The notes: generated from the letters alone by a model not told the origin. Numbered from the stretch's first letter, positions 20,578-32,053 are shown. The stretch is DNA of 64,000 nt from Armigeres subalbatus (GCF_024139115.2 NW_026943189.1:744001-808000), one strand, 5' to 3'. A program made the numbers and translations.

Positions 20578-22488
20578 CTAATAGCAAAGCGGTTTTGCAA
20601 CCCAGAGAGATTCCACCTTTAACCTGAGCCAATCGAGTGCATTGAATTGACATGCTGCGTATGGCTGCCCGCTGGACGGATAAAAGAATCTAGATGATGG
20701 TCCCTCAGGATTACTTCTTAAGGTAGTAGCCGCTTTGGTTTGTCCTAGTTTAACCGGTGGTTCCATGTTGAAGTAATAATAACTGTACGTTGTACTGGAA
20801 TTGGTCTGGACTGTGGTGACGTTCACCGGAGTTAGCTGCTGTGCGTGGAAATTGTCGGAACGATCCTGGACCGAAGGCTCACTTCGGACGTATCGGTAGG
20901 GGCAGCTCTCCTGAGATATATCCAACACGAAGCCCTGAACATTCGAGAAACGATTTCGAGTGGTTCGAACGCGGATAAACTTGGGAGCATTGTTCCATTG
21001 GGTTGTGTAGACCATTCCGGAACGACAACCGCAAACGCGGCGTCCGTCGATTTCTAAGAAAGCATCGGCACAGTTCAGGCGATCATCTCCCAGCAGGAAG
21101 TATTTGAAGCTGATAACCAATCGGCATGTGTTGGGCGAGTATCGATAGATTTGGTAGGCACAATCCCTGTTGTATGTTTCATAGCTGGGAAAGTTAGAAC
21201 TAACCAAGTAGAAGCGTCTTTGGTTAAACACGTTGCGGCAGCATTGAGCAATACCTGGCTGCGTGGGGGGTAGATATGGTGGAACCGGGATGTCCTGGCG
21301 CTCGGGTTTACTGAAGGAAACGTTCTCCGCAAGCTCAATTTCTGGATCTTGGACGCTAGGCTGATAGCCAGGAGGTGCACCTCCAATGGAATTAGTTCCC
21401 CCTCCATTATTAGGGTTATTCGGGTATGTCGGATAACCGGGGTAATTGGGGTTGACTGGATTTACGGAAGTACATGGAGTGTATTGGCAGGTTGGGTTAG
21501 GATATGTGGGAGTTATAGTTCCTGGATAAACGGGACTAGTGGGGTAGTTGTTAGGATATGTAGGTGATATTGGTGTAGGATTATTGGGATATGACGGATA
21601 CGTAGGATAGCTGTTTCCTGGGTAGTTAGGATAAACGGGAGTTATTGTACCGGGTACGTTTGAAGGATATGACGGATATGTGGGATAGTTGGTTCCTGGA
21701 TTATACGGATAACAATTTTGGTAAGGATTGCAAAACGTTGGACACACATTTGTAGAAGGATAGAAAGGAGGAGCGGTGCTTCCGGATGGAGGAAGATAAC
21801 CATTGCCACTTGGATTGAATTCTGGCGGAATATCTTGACGGCTACTGACTTTGAATGTTTTATTTTTTGTTTGTTGATCTTCGACTTCACCCAAAGGAGG
21901 ATCCGTTGTTTCTTCAGCCACTTGTATCGTGGTATAAACATTGTAACTAGTTGATGATTCTGTTGCTTCTTGATCTTCACATGGCTGTCTTGTAACGAGA
22001 AGCCTAAATCCTCTATCACTACCCCACCCATCAGTCACAAACTTTATCTTCAGAATTCCATCCGTTGAGTTATATATCTTCGAACCCAACACGGTTCCAC
22101 AAAGAATTTCCTCATCCCCAATCACTAAGCGATCCTTGTAACAATTTCTGGAAGGCTCCAACGCAAAATCCAAGAACTGGAAATGGTATTGACTGCTACA
22201 AACAAACGGTGACTTGAATGTATACTCGCAGCGTAGCTCTTCTCCGTATTTATCAGGATATCCAGGCGACAATACCTCATTCTGCAATCTTTTGAAAACT
22301 CCACCACATTCTACCGTACTGCGCTCACTTGCAACGTACCAACTAACTCGTGAATAATTTTCGTGTTTCTCCAACTCTTCGTACTGGTTAATCATTTGAA
22401 AGTCTTCTTTATTACACCGCACAAATTCAACAACCAACTTCAACATACAGAAAGTTAGCAATTTTTTAATTGTCTTCCTGCTCGCCAT
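20578..22488 (-). CDS. Secreted two-CUB-domain protein with Pro/Tyr-rich linker
   Basis: Single-exon frame of 636 residues when started at the ATG at 22488; the frame is open 22 codons further, but MASRKTIKKLLTFCMLKLVV gives a plausible signal peptide directly at the start, so this Met (or the one two codons upstream, 22494) is preferred. A first CUB-type domain spans about residues 61-168 (CGGVFKRL...SPGYPDKYG, four Cys, CKDRLVIG-like and GWGSDRGFRLLV segments). A low-complexity linker, about 230-385, repeats YPTYPSYPNN / GTITPVYPN. A second CUB-like domain, about 415-529, holds SSNFPSYETYNRDCAYQIYR, CRLVISFKYF and CADAFLEIDGRRVCGC. The C-terminus CQFNALDWLRLK looks conserved-type. CUB domains bind proteins or carbohydrates extracellularly; the ligand is unknown. 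Single exon, strong frame and two domains make it a real gene; a membrane anchor is not seen. Confidence 0.9.
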   Translation of the reverse strand: MASRKTIKKLLTFCMLKLVVEFVRCNKEDFQMINQYEELEKHENYSRVSWYVASERSTVECGGVFKRLQNEVLSPGYPDKYGEELRCEYTFKSPFVCSSQYHFQFLDFALEPSRNCYKDRLVIGDEEILCGTVLGSKIYNSTDGILKIKFVTDGWGSDRGFRLLVTRQPCEDQEATESSTSYNVYTTIQVAEETTDPPLGEVEDQQTKNKTFKVSSRQDIPPEFNPSGNGYLPPSGSTAPPFYPSTNVCPTFCNPYQNCYPYNPGTNYPTYPSYPSNVPGTITPVYPNYPGNSYPTYPSYPNNPTPISPTYPNNYPTSPVYPGTITPTYPNPTCQYTPCTSVNPVNPNYPGYPTYPNNPNNGGGTNSIGGAPPGYQPSVQDPEIELAENVSFSKPERQDIPVPPYLPPTQPGIAQCCRNVFNQRRFYLVSSNFPSYETYNRDCAYQIYRYSPNTCRLVISFKYFLLGDDRLNCADAFLEIDGRRVCGCRSGMVYTTQWNNAPKFIRVRTTRNRFSNVQGFVLDISQESCPYRYVRSEPSVQDRSDNFHAQQLTPVNVTTVQTNSSTTYSYYYFNMEPPVKLGQTKAATTLRSNPEGPSSRFFYPSSGQPYAACQFNALDWLRLKVESLWVAKPLCY

Positions 22489-23458
22489 ATTCATATCTTC
22501 CAATTCTGCTACCACGTGAGACAAGCGAAACGATTGTTGTCGAAGTGACTTCACCGGCTATTGAACAGATTAAACTTTTTCCATTATGCTGTGCGTACAC
22601 CCCACGACGACTTGTACGGCACCGGTCGATGGGTGAAAGATGAATGCAAAACTTTTCAACTTGTTGATCAATATTTAAGACCGTTTAAGACCGGATAGCT
22701 TATGAGGGTGGGACGGAACAGTGACGGAAGGTTAAACAAAACATACGACGAACCATCCTTCTATGACGAAAGCAACAATAGTCAACATTTCTGCTGGGTA
22801 ATGGGTACACTTATTTAGTTCAGTGTCAGCTCTGAAGTGTGATGAAGTTCCCCTGAAACCGATGACGATGCGTGATGCGTATGGCGTTGAGAAAAGATTC
22901 AAACTTAAATGCATGGATTGGGGAGTAGGGACAAGTACCTGGTAGGACATAGGTGTGTCAGAAAAAAGAAAATAAGATAGTTTATTCTTGAACTTTATTC
23001 AACGGTAATGTGCTATGACTCATCAATGTACCGTAATCTGGGGGGAATTTGATCGCCGGGGTATCATTAATCAATTTGACCTTTTCTTTCCCATGGTAGC
23101 TGTAGAGCTCCACCAAATTTTGCACCTTCCAACTTTCATCGAATTGTTTCAACAACAAAAAGCAATATTTTACTCAACTTTATAGTTTCATTGGATAGCT
23201 TATATAATATAATATTTTGTGTAAAAATATTGAAAATATTGAAAACAATCAAGTAACCATTAATTTACAATCAACAACTTTTATTTCGTTTTCTACTAAT
23301 TTCTGTTATGCTACACAACTTTTGTTCTAGCATTTTTCTAAAAAGTGATTCCTTCCTATTGATATCTTTGAAAAATGTCGTGGGATGGAAAGGGGTAACC
23401 ATTTTCAAGAGATGAATAAATTATTATTTTCTGAGATAAATTATTTAAGCTCTTTTAG
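22489..23458. other. Upstream region of the CUB gene; no further gene
   Basis: Holds the 5' flank of the CUB gene. Short paired elements GGTCTTAAACGGTCTTAAATATT lie about 180-200 bases upstream of the ATG on the minus strand. Beyond 22980 the sequence is AT-rich with no recognised family, though CCGTAATCTGGGGGGAATTTGATC near 23030 resembles the terminus of the nested element at 12889. Confidence 0.35.
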
Positions 23459-24010
23459 TGGAATGTCTTCAATTGTCTAAGACGAGTCTAGTTTGTCGAG
23501 TCAAGTACGAGACACTGAAGACGGCCTCACAGTTGAGGTCGAAATAAGTATCCGTAAAAATAACAAAACGTAGTGGGATTGAATGGAATGAACTAAACTT
23601 GTCTTAGACAGTACTACTTTTTGTTAATACAATTTCTTTCTGTGAGTTAATCTTGACTAAATTCGCTGCTTAGTGATATAACCATCGGCTTAGGGTCGAT
23701 ACACACGTAGCTTTAAAAAAAACCACTACGTGCACGGCCTTTAATTTGAATTTATTTTTCGCTAAAATTTGAAAAAAAAAATCTATCATTATTTTTTTAA
23801 CACACAGCAAGCTGCCAAAAAATCAATAAAAACACATTTAATAACAAATAAATTAAGTTCGTGTCGTGTCGTGTATAATTGTGTGATAAATAATCTTATT
23901 TTCTTGGTTGATCCATACTTTTTGTTTCAAAATCTAGATTTTTAATGTTGAAAACCCAGATGATTTGGCCTAGCGGGAATGATGCCTTTCTCAATACACT
24001 CGATAAGGGT
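23459..24010. repeat. Interspersed repeat B, copy 1 (empty-site copy)
   Basis: Paralogous to 62145-62900: both start with GTCGAGTCAAGTACGAGACA and contain CTGAAGACG, a TTAATCT-GACTAAATT segment, TTATTTTCTTGGTTGATCCA and a GATGATGCC-type end. Here the TTAA at 23647-23650 is uninterrupted, whereas copy 2 has a 376-bp element in that place. Coding capacity none. Confidence 0.7.
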
Positions 24011-24244
24011 GGTCGGTATTGGCCATTTTTGACAAATACCGGTATTCGGTATTTGGTGGAGTCAATACCGGTAACAGCTTTGGACTTTTGGGTGAAAAAC
24101 AGTATTTGTTGACAAATTTTAAATGTTAAAATCATTGCTTGTTGAGTAAGGATTTTGTAGGCAATGTTGCATGCTGCTGAGAATGCCCTCTCTCGTTCAA
24201 CGGAAGATGGACAAATGGTTTCATGACCGTCGAAAATCAGTATC

Positions 24245-24987
24245 GTTTATTTATTTATTCAGACTAAGGCCGAAGTGGCCTGTGCGGTATATAAGAGTCT
24301 TCTCCATTCGGCTCGGTCCATGGCTACTAGACTGGCCCAGATTACTATGGGGAGAAAAAAATGTTGTCGAATTCCACGGGGCACCCCCCAGAATTAAGTC
24401 TTTGGGTGAGAAAATCAATCTCTGAAAATTTCAGCTCAATCACTTGTTGCATAAGCTGGCGCATTTGATTTGAAGTTTGTATGGGGATTTCAGCCAAAAT
24501 ATATAGGAAAATACACCTCCGTCACTCATTCGATCTGGAAATTGGCTCTGATTGCTCGATTGACCTCAGAATTGCAAAAACGGCAGTTGGTATGCTACAG
24601 AACAATTTCACAGAACATTGCATGATGATTAAATGAACTTTTATATAATTTTCGTCGCCAACCACGCAGTCTACGGAGGGCCCGCAAGTCATCTTCCACC
24701 TGGTCGATCCACCTTGCCCGCTGCGAACCTCGCCTTCTTGTGCCCGTCGGATCGTTGTCGAGAACCATTTTCACCGGGTTACTGTCCGACATTCTGGCTA
24801 CGTGCCCGGCCCACCGCAGTCGTCCGATTTTCGCGGTGTGAACGATGGATGGTTCTCCCAAGAGCTGATGCAATTCGTGGTTCATTCGCCTCCTCCACGT
24901 ACCGTCCGCCATCTGCACCCCACCAGAGATGGTACGCAGCACTTTCCTTTCGAAAACTCCCAGTGCGCGTTGGTCCTCCACGAGCAT
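24245..24987 (-). pseudogene. RTE-like LINE (minus copy), C-terminal part and 3' end
   Basis: Open for 130 codons from 24987: MLVEDQRALGVFERKVLRTI, MNHELHQLLGEPSIVHTAKI, GRLRWAGHVARMSDSNPVK and RARWIDQVEDDLRALRRLRG. The natural C-terminus is lost because an unrelated block (24331-24635) is inserted near the end; the last LINE segment (24245-24330, with the CACAGGCCACTTCGGCC-type 3' end and AATAAATAAATAAA tail) lies beyond it. The plus-strand copy at 13476-13985 lacks the block. Confidence 0.85.
24331..24635. repeat. 305-bp repeat, inverted copy at 62965-63262
   Basis: CTGGCCCAGATTACTATGGG to AACATTGCATGATGATTAAA is present in inverse orientation at 62965-63262 with few differences over about 295 bp. 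Here it is inserted near the 3' end of the RTE-like LINE. The two ends share no obvious inverted repeat, and no coding capacity is visible. Confidence 0.8.
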
Positions 24988-25098
24988 CGTCCAGGTCTCG
25001 TGTCCGTAGAGGACTACCGGTCTAATGAGCGTTTTGTAGATAGTCAGTTTGGTACGGCGGCGAACTCTATTCGATCGGAGCGTCTTGCGGAGTCCAAA

Positions 25099-26367
25099 CT
25101 ATGTACGACTTCCAGCCACTATGCGTCTCCGAATTTCTCTGCTGGTATCATTTTCGGCAGTCACCAGTGAGCCCAAGTACACAAATTCTTCTACCACCTC
25201 GATTTCGTCACCACCGATGCAAACTCGCGGTGGGTGGCTTGCATTGTCTTCTCTTGAACCTCTTCCTATCATGTACTTCGTCTTCGACGTGTTGATGACT
25301 AGTTCTATCCGCTTGGCTTCCCTCTTAAGTCTGATGTAGGCTTCCTCCATCTTCTCAAAGTTACGTGCCATAATATCTATGTCGTCGGCGAAGCCAAATA
25401 GTAGGACGGACTTATTGAAAATTGTACCACTCGTGTTAATCCATGCTCTTCGTATTACCCCTTCCAAAGCGATGTTGAATAGCAGACACGAAATACCATC
25501 ACCTTGCCGTAACCCTCTGCGGGTTTCGAAGGGACTCGAGAATGCCCCTGAAACTCGAACTACGCACATCACCCGATCCATCGTCGCTTTGATCAACCGT
25601 GTCAGTTTATCCGGAAATCCGTGTTCGTTAGCTGCCATAGCTGGTCCCGATCGATTGTATCATCGGTTTTGAAGTCGATGAATAGATGCGTGGGCACGTT
25701 GTATTCGCGGCATTTCTGCATTCTGCATTTCTTGGCGAATGGCGAACACCTGGTCCCTGCGTGGTGGAGCTTCGCCCATAAAACCAGCCTTGTATTGCTC
25801 CACGAGCTCTCTTGCAATTGGTGCTAGTCGACGGCATAAAATTTGGGAGAGTACCTTGTAGGCGGCGTTCAGCAATGTGATTGCGCGGTAGTTGCTACAA
25901 TCCAGCTTATCGCCCTTTCTGTAGATGGGACACACGACACCTTCCATCCCCTCCTGCGGCAAAACTTCCTCCTCCCAAATCTTGGTAATCACCCAGTGCA
26001 GCGCTCTAGCCAGTGCCTCACCACCGTGTTTAAATAGCTCTCCTGGTAGATGGTCAACTCCAGGGGTTTTGTTGTTCTTCAGCCGGCCAATCTCCTCCTG
26101 AATTTCCTGAAGATCCGGAGCCAGTAGAATTATATCCTGCGCGCGTTCCCCCAGGTCCATCACCATACCGCCATCTTCGTCTGCTACATCGCCATTCAGG
26201 TGCTCTTCGTAGTGCTGCCGCCACCTTTGGATCACCTCACGCTCGTTCGTAAGAAGGTTCCCGTTTATGTCCTTACACATATCGGGCTGTGGCACGTGGC
26301 CCTTACGTGAACGGTTCAACTTCTCATAGAACTTTCGTGTGTTATTAGCGCGGTACAGTTGCTCCAT
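25099..26367 (-). pseudogene. RTE-like LINE (minus copy), reverse transcriptase
   Basis: Two open stretches in different frames. 26367-25660 reads EQLYRANNTRKFYEKLNRS, LKNNKTPGVDHLPGELFKHG and NYRAITLLNAAYKVLSQILC. 25638-25099 reads HGFPDKLTRLIKATMDRVM, TRRGLRQGDGISCLLFNIAL, FGFADDIDIMARN (catalytic Asp-Asp present) and TSKTKYMIG. The frames break near 25650 within the FIDFK block, where a duplicated AATGCAGAA-like stretch (about 25708-25740) shifts register. Better preserved than the plus-strand copy, but still inactive. Confidence 0.88.
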
Positions 26368-26379
26368 CTCTTAACGGTC

Positions 26380-27501
26380 TCAATCTTCCTGCTGACGCTT
26401 TTTCCTCCGGAAAATCGAGTTTTGTCTGTTCCGCGCCTGTTTATATCGTGCCTCGTTCGCCCTCGTGCGGTGTTGCTGCAATCTCGCCCATGCTGCATTC
26501 TTCTCTTCCACTAACTGCTCACATTCGCCGTCATACCAGTCGTTTCTCTGATCCGGGGGCACCGTGCCAAGTGCAGCGGTTGCGGTGCTACCAATGGCGA
26601 ATCGAATATCTCTCCAGCCATCTTCAAGAGACGCTGCACCTAGCTGCTCTTCCGTTGGGAGTGCCACTTCCAGCTGCTGCGCATATCCTTGGGTTAGTCT
26701 ACCGTATTGTTGCCGGCCAATGCTAAGTCGCGGCGTACGACTTCGACGCGTGTTGTACACCGTCGAGAGTTTTGAGCGCAGGCATACTGCAACGAGGTAG
26801 TGGTCGGATTCAATATTCGCACTGCGGTAAGTGCGGACGTTCGTGATGTCGGAGAAGAATTTACCGTCGATTAGAACGTGGTCGATTTGGTTTTCCGTTT
26901 CTTGGTTAGGTGATCTCCATGTGGCCTTGTGGATATTTTTGCGGGGAAAGAAGGTGCTTCGGACTACCATTCCGCGGGAGGCTGCGAAGTTTATGCATCG
27001 TTGGCCGTTGTCATTCGATACGGTGTGCAGACTATCCGGTCCGATGACCGGTCTATACATTTCCTCCCTTCCTACCTGAGCGTTCATGTCACCGATGACG
27101 ATTTTGACGTCCCGCAGTGGGCATCCATCGTATGTCTGCACCAGCTGTGCGTAGAACGCTTCTTTCTCGTCGTCGGGTCTCCCTTCGTGTGGGCAGTGCA
27201 CGTTGATGATGCTATAGTTGAAGAAACGGCCTTTAATCCTCAGCTTACACATCCTTGCGTTGATTGGCTGCCACTCAATCACGCGTTGGCGCATCTTACC
27301 CAGCACTATGAAGCCGGTTCCCAGCTCGTTGGTGGTGCCACAGCTTTGGTAGAAGGTAGCCGCTCGATGCCCGCTTTTCCACACTTTCTGTCCTGTCCAG
27401 CAAATCTCCTGCAGCGCCACGACGTTGAAGTTGCATCGTAGATCATCCTGTCGCAACCTGCGAAGCCTAGCGACTTGCAGTTCCATGTTCCAAGCTTCCA
27501 A
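26380..27501 (-). pseudogene. RTE-like LINE (minus copy), APE-type endonuclease
   Basis: Uninterrupted 373-codon stretch with the apurinic-endonuclease motifs in order: VVALQEICWTG, NYSIINVHCPHEG, VKIVIGDMNAQVG, NIHKATWRSPNQ, ENQIDHVLIDGKFF and ESDHYLVAV. The N-terminus (DWKLGTWNCKSLGF, about 27480-27530) is in another frame, so a frameshift precedes it; a TGA/frameshift at about 26375 separates it from the reverse transcriptase. Function in the intact family is nicking of target DNA for target-primed reverse transcription. Confidence 0.9.
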
Positions 27502-27870
27502 TCGTGATCCTTTATTCGTCGCCTAGGTCTTTGCCGATTATATCGAGTCGCATTATCTCTTATATTGTTCGTAATGTTTGGTTTTCCAGGCGGCTTATTG
27601 GGCCTGCGCAAACCTCCTGTCTCGTCGGAGGGCCGTCGTGTCAGGGCTGTTTAGCGTCCCACCTAACACCAGGACTTGGGCTTGTGCGCTTTGAGCGGCA
27701 CACGGTCGCTTTGGTGGGGCCTACTTGCGGATACATGCAGCTTTTTATAGAGGTTTAACAGGGCCCACTGTCAAACCCCACCACATCCTAGGCAAGCTCC
27801 ACATCTCGCAGATGGCCTGGGGAGAGATCGTCAAGCCCTTGGACATAGTCCCTGCTGCCCGCAAAATCAG
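27502..27870 (-). repeat. 5' region of the RTE-like LINE (minus copy)
   Basis: Upstream of the endonuclease. The segment 27655-27870 contains ACACCAGGACTTGGGCTTGT, GCGCTTTGAGCGGCACACGG and CCCACTGTCAAACCCCACC. It recurs forward at 36986-37435 and partly at 3012. It is likely the 5' leader of this LINE family. Confidence 0.6.
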
Positions 27871-29004
27871 TATCAATTTATTACTATCAATATCTCCACA
27901 TCTCAATATTCTATAAACAGTCGACTCTCTACATCTCGATGTTCTACATCTCGATATCTTTCCCTATGTCGATGGTTTCCTTGGTCGCTTTAATCTACAT
28001 ACATTTGAGTATTCTATCTACATCTAGATATCGCGTATTGCGTCTACTTCTTCTTCGGGTTGCAGAGGTGGTCCGACAGTTCCAGTGGTGGATGACGTCC
28101 GCACTGGCGGTGCCCAACATACCCGAAGCGCTTTCTTCTTCTTTCTTCAGCAGGTTAGCTGTTCGAGTGCCAAGGTCGGTCCGACGATTCCGGTTGGCAG
28201 AAGACTTCCGGTTCACCGGCGCCTCGACGACCCGAGGCCAAACACTGCTCACTGGACTCAAACTGGATTCCCCCGAGACTACGCTTATTCACTTGTCACT
28301 TCTCCATCTATGCTGCAGCCCTGACAGTATTTGCGTCAGGACTCTGCTGACCACATTCCACGTGCCTTCTTCGTGACACATTCGCTCTGCGATGTTGTCC
28401 GCCTTAAGGACAGGCATTCCTCTACGTACTTCAGCAAACCTTGGGCAATCGAATACCACGTCTCTTCAACATTCTCACACTCTGGACATAACGGAGAATT
28501 AGTATGTCCAAACCGATGTAAGTACTTCCGGAAGCATTCGTGACCCGAAAGAAACTGCGTCAGGTGAAAGTTCACTTCACCATGCTTTCTGTTCATCCAC
28601 ACCGACAGGTTTGGAATAACCCGGTGGGTCCACCTCCCTTTCTCCGTACTGTCCCACTCTTGTTGCCATCTCGCCATCTAGACACTAGCTAGCAGACGCC
28701 TCGTGCTGGTTCTTGGTCCGCCTACATTTGGCATGATCCTCGCTATTGCGTTCATTACCTTCGCCGACTTTTCACAGGCGTAGTCAACGTGGCTGTTGAA
28801 ATTCAGTCGATCGTCAATCATCACTCCCAAGTGCTTCAGTGATCGCTTCGCCTATTGAGGATGATTCTCTCAAGGAGCTTTCCGCGCGTGTCTAACAGGC
28901 ATATAGGTCGGTACGGGGCTGGATTGCCGGGTGACGTTCCTGGCTTAGGCAGCAACACCAGCTTTGGATCTTCCATATTTCTGGAAAATTGTCTTCGTCC
29001 AGGC

Positions 29005-29386
29005 CAGTGTTGTAAAATGTCATTTGCATTCGTTTGTATAATTTTTCAAGAACTTTTTTCAGAAGGTAGCTATCAATTCATGTTGTATGACGAACTTATA
29101 GCGGTTAAATGGGCCTACAACTTTGTCTAACGAGACTTTGCTGTAAATATGTAATCTGGGGCGTGGGAGGCAAAATGTCATTCAAATGACATTATGTCAA
29201 ATGACACGTGACATTTTGGAGAGTTTTCACTCTCAGCCTTTGATGTTATACTTAGAGCAATGTACCCTTGGACAAAAATATAACCCTACTCAAGCGTTAT
29301 GAGTACATTCAAAATTATGGAAGAAATTTTGCTTCTAAAGAAAGTTATGAGCAAATTAGTCAAATGACATGCATTTTACAAGCCTG
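29005..29386. mobile_element. 382-bp hAT-like MITE
   Basis: The left end is CAGTGTTGTAAAATGTCATT; the right end is the inverse of CAGGCTTGTAAAATGCATGT. GTCCAGGC is duplicated at 28997-29004 and 29387-29394. An 8-bp duplication with CAGNG...GTAAAATG ends is the signature of hAT transposons. No transposase inside. Inserted in the R1-clade LINE, whose text is continuous across it. Confidence 0.87.
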
Positions 29387-29561
29387 GTCCAGGCACTTTT
29401 GCAGCGCCTTCCTGAATATGTCCGGGTATGCCAGGGTCTTTTGCTTTTAACGCAACGTTCGGTATTCCATCCGGATCGGGGGCTTTCTTCGCTTTCAGGC
29501 ATTTAGTCGCTTCTGCAAGACACTTGTCGATCTACGGGGTTTGCTTCTCCTTCACGCAGAA

Positions 29562-30045
29562 GAATCTTGCAAGATTGAAACAACTATTCCGATTGTTGCA
29601 TCAAACATCACGGAAACAATAATAATATCGTTCTTTTGGACAACAATTTCATGATTTGTAAAAACTGTATAAACTGATCAACAACTGATCATCCCGTCTA
29701 CAAAAAGTAAGTAAGTAAGCAGAGGTAAAGGGGATGACTCTCACTCCCGATGTAACTAGTTCGATTCTGCTTCTGTCACTTTGTCTTCTTTTGTTGTTGT
29801 CATTCTATTGTTGATAAAGTAGTTTCACAGCATTTTCAAATGTAAAAACAACTATGAATATTGTTGTCTTCTGATTATTTGACAGTGACAGCTGGAAAGC
29901 ATAGTTGAAACAAATATATTCGAGAGTTGAATCAATCAATCAATGGTTGATTCAATCCTATTTGTGGTTGTATCAACAATAAATATTGTTATTCATAAAT
30001 CAATGCAAAAATATTGTTGATTTAAGGTAGAATCCGGTTGATTCT
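29562..30045. other. Unassigned insertion in R1-clade LINE copy 1
   Basis: R1 text stops after CTTCTCCTTCACGCAG and resumes at CCGTGTTCTTTGTCGTACGG. The 484 bp between are AT-rich, with TTGTTGTC/TTGTTGAT repeats and TCAATCAATCAATGGTTGAT. No ends or family recognised. Confidence 0.5.
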
Positions 30046-31478
30046 ACCGTATTTTTCCCCGTGTTCTTTGTCGTACGGTTTTGGCGGCCACATGGTCGGA
30101 TCATGTATCGGGAAACGACCCTCCACAATTGCCTTCAACTTGTCCGGGCACATTTCTGCTGGCGTCGATGGGCCTTTGATCTTCGCCATCACGACCCGAT
30201 ACGCGTCCCCCCAGGGGTTGGCGTCTGCTTCTCGGCACAGCTCCTTGTAGCAGTCTGACTTGCTAAGTTGGATAGCCCCTTTTCAATGCGGTCCTAGCTT
30301 CCCGGGACACCGCATTGCGTTCCTCTCTCTCTGGTTCCGACGATTGCTTCTCGGTTCTAGTTTTCGTGGCATTGTAGCGTCGCAAGCCCTTACCATGCTT
30401 CTTGTTAGCTCGGCCGCATCAATGATCTCGGTACTGCTGTCCGGTCGAAGTTTCTCAACGAATAGATCTTTGGCTTCCGTTTTCCACCTCCGTTCACTGG
30501 TTATCCTTCTTCGTGTTGCACCAGGATTTCGTTGGCCAATACGGTAGCGTATCGCCTGGTGGTCGCTGTGTGCTCACCGAGCCTTCATTACACAATCTTA
30601 CATCTAGCTTCGCTAGAGCTTCCTGCTGGATATATTCTCTTGTGTTGGTCAGTCGACTGCCCCATTCCACGACCCAGGCATTGAAGTCACCTCCTATGAC
30701 TTCCGGCCTTCGTCCGATCAGCTTATCGGTTCCAATCGGTTAACCAATATCTGGCTGAACTGCTCCACGGTCCACCTTGGAGGCCCATAGCAGCTGCATA
30801 TGAAGATGCCGTTGATTTTGGCAATCACGAAGCCTGCGCATGAACTCTCCACCACTTCTTGAATAGGGAATTTGCCCATAACCTGTATCGCAGCTAAACA
30901 CGTCCTAACTGTCACCCAGTTGCCGTTATCAGGGGGAATTCGATACGGCTCTGCAATTATCGCGACATCGCACATCGTTTCTGCTGTAGACTGCCATAAC
31001 AGCTGCTGTGCGGTTTCACAATGATTCAGATTAATCTGAATTATCTTCACTACTGCTGGCCTACGATCGCCCTCTTGTAGGCTGAGCATTTGTAGCCACC
31101 CATCTGATGGTCATTGCGTGCAGTCTCTCGCAAGATGACCTGTTTCCCCACATTTCCAGCACATGCTAGATCTGTCTGGACCTTCACAAGCTCCTACCTG
31201 GTGTCCAAAGCCCAAACACTTGAAGCATCTCTCCGCAGATTTGTTCATTTCTGAGGCGGGTTTCAATGGGCATTTCAACCATCCAAACGTCAGTTTGTCT
31301 ACTTCCAGTGCCTCATGAGCAGCGGTTACTGGCAGACGAATCAGCGCTGTCTATGTGCCTCCGTACGACTTCCTAATCCGGATCGACATTTGCACCTCGC
31401 CTAGATTGCATTGCGCCTGTAGTGCACCCGCAGCTCTTCTTCCGGCGTGATCTCGTCTAGGTCTCTGCACGGTGTGTC

Positions 31479-31797
31479 TATGGGGAAATATTATTTTTCA
31501 AAAATCAGTTCCTTTGAAACACCCACTACGTGAAATTATATGCTCTTCTCTTTCATATAGTGGGTAAACTAAAAAGTTCTATCGGGGTATCCAGAACAAT
31601 TTTTATTTTTTTTTTCACTATTCTTGTTGCAAACTCTATAGAAATCTCAAATGATAGTCGATGGACTATCAATGGACCCCCCCCCAAAATGTATGGAAAA
31701 ATGACCCCCGATAGAACATTTCAAAAATGCACCTACGTGAAAGAGGAAAACTTTTACTTTCGTGTAGTGAGTGTTTTAGAGACACTGATTTTTTGAA
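31479..31797. mobile_element. 319-bp inverted-repeat insertion in R1 ORF1
   Basis: The left end has TTATTTTTCAAAAATCAGT followed by ACACCCACTACGTGAAA. The right end is inverse: CTTTCGTGTAGTGAGTGTTT followed by ACTGATTTTTTGAAAATAAG. Imperfect arms of about 55 bp. The interior carries a run of C (31679-31685) and mirror-like ATCGGGG / CCCCGAT segments. Target duplication unclear (GGTGTGTC against CACACC). Confidence 0.65.
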
Positions 31798-32053
31798 AAT
31801 AAGCCTCTTCGGACAAACACACCGTGTCTGCACAAAATCACCATCTCTGGAGTTAAGGCTTTTACTTCCGCCTCTGAGCCCAATGATTTCGCAATGCGCT
31901 CCTGCATAACCGAGCTATGAACCACAGGGCCCTTCTTTAAATCGAAGAGCATCTCTCCGGTTTGTGTGCGCCTGGTCTTTATCACATTTTCGCCCAAGCC
32001 CCTCAACTCATCAGGATCTTCTCTAACTTTTTTGAGAAGCGTTGCATACGTCG

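Larger units (their letters stand above)
28040..31089 (-). pseudogene. R1-clade LINE copy 1, pol (endonuclease and reverse transcriptase)
   Basis: Minus-strand non-LTR retrotransposon of the R1 type. From its 5' side: VVKIIQINLNHCETAQQLLW and CDVAIIAEPYRIP (endonuclease start, 31044-30900), GDFNAWVVEWGS (about 30690), then reverse-transcriptase text such as YRPICLL and GNFPE (about 29000), and the C-terminal block KGRWTHRVIPNLSVWMNRKH, GEVNFHLTQFLSGHECFRKY and CPEC (28640-28480). Same gene order and wording as the better copy at 51456-55912. Disrupted by a hAT-like element (29005-29386), an unassigned insert (29562-30045), an internal deletion between about 28680 and 28860, and many frameshifts. 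Confidence 0.87.

Noticed and set aside
24802..25170. Plus-strand frames over 24633-26037 as genes
   Set aside because: Antisense shadows of the minus-strand RTE-like LINE.
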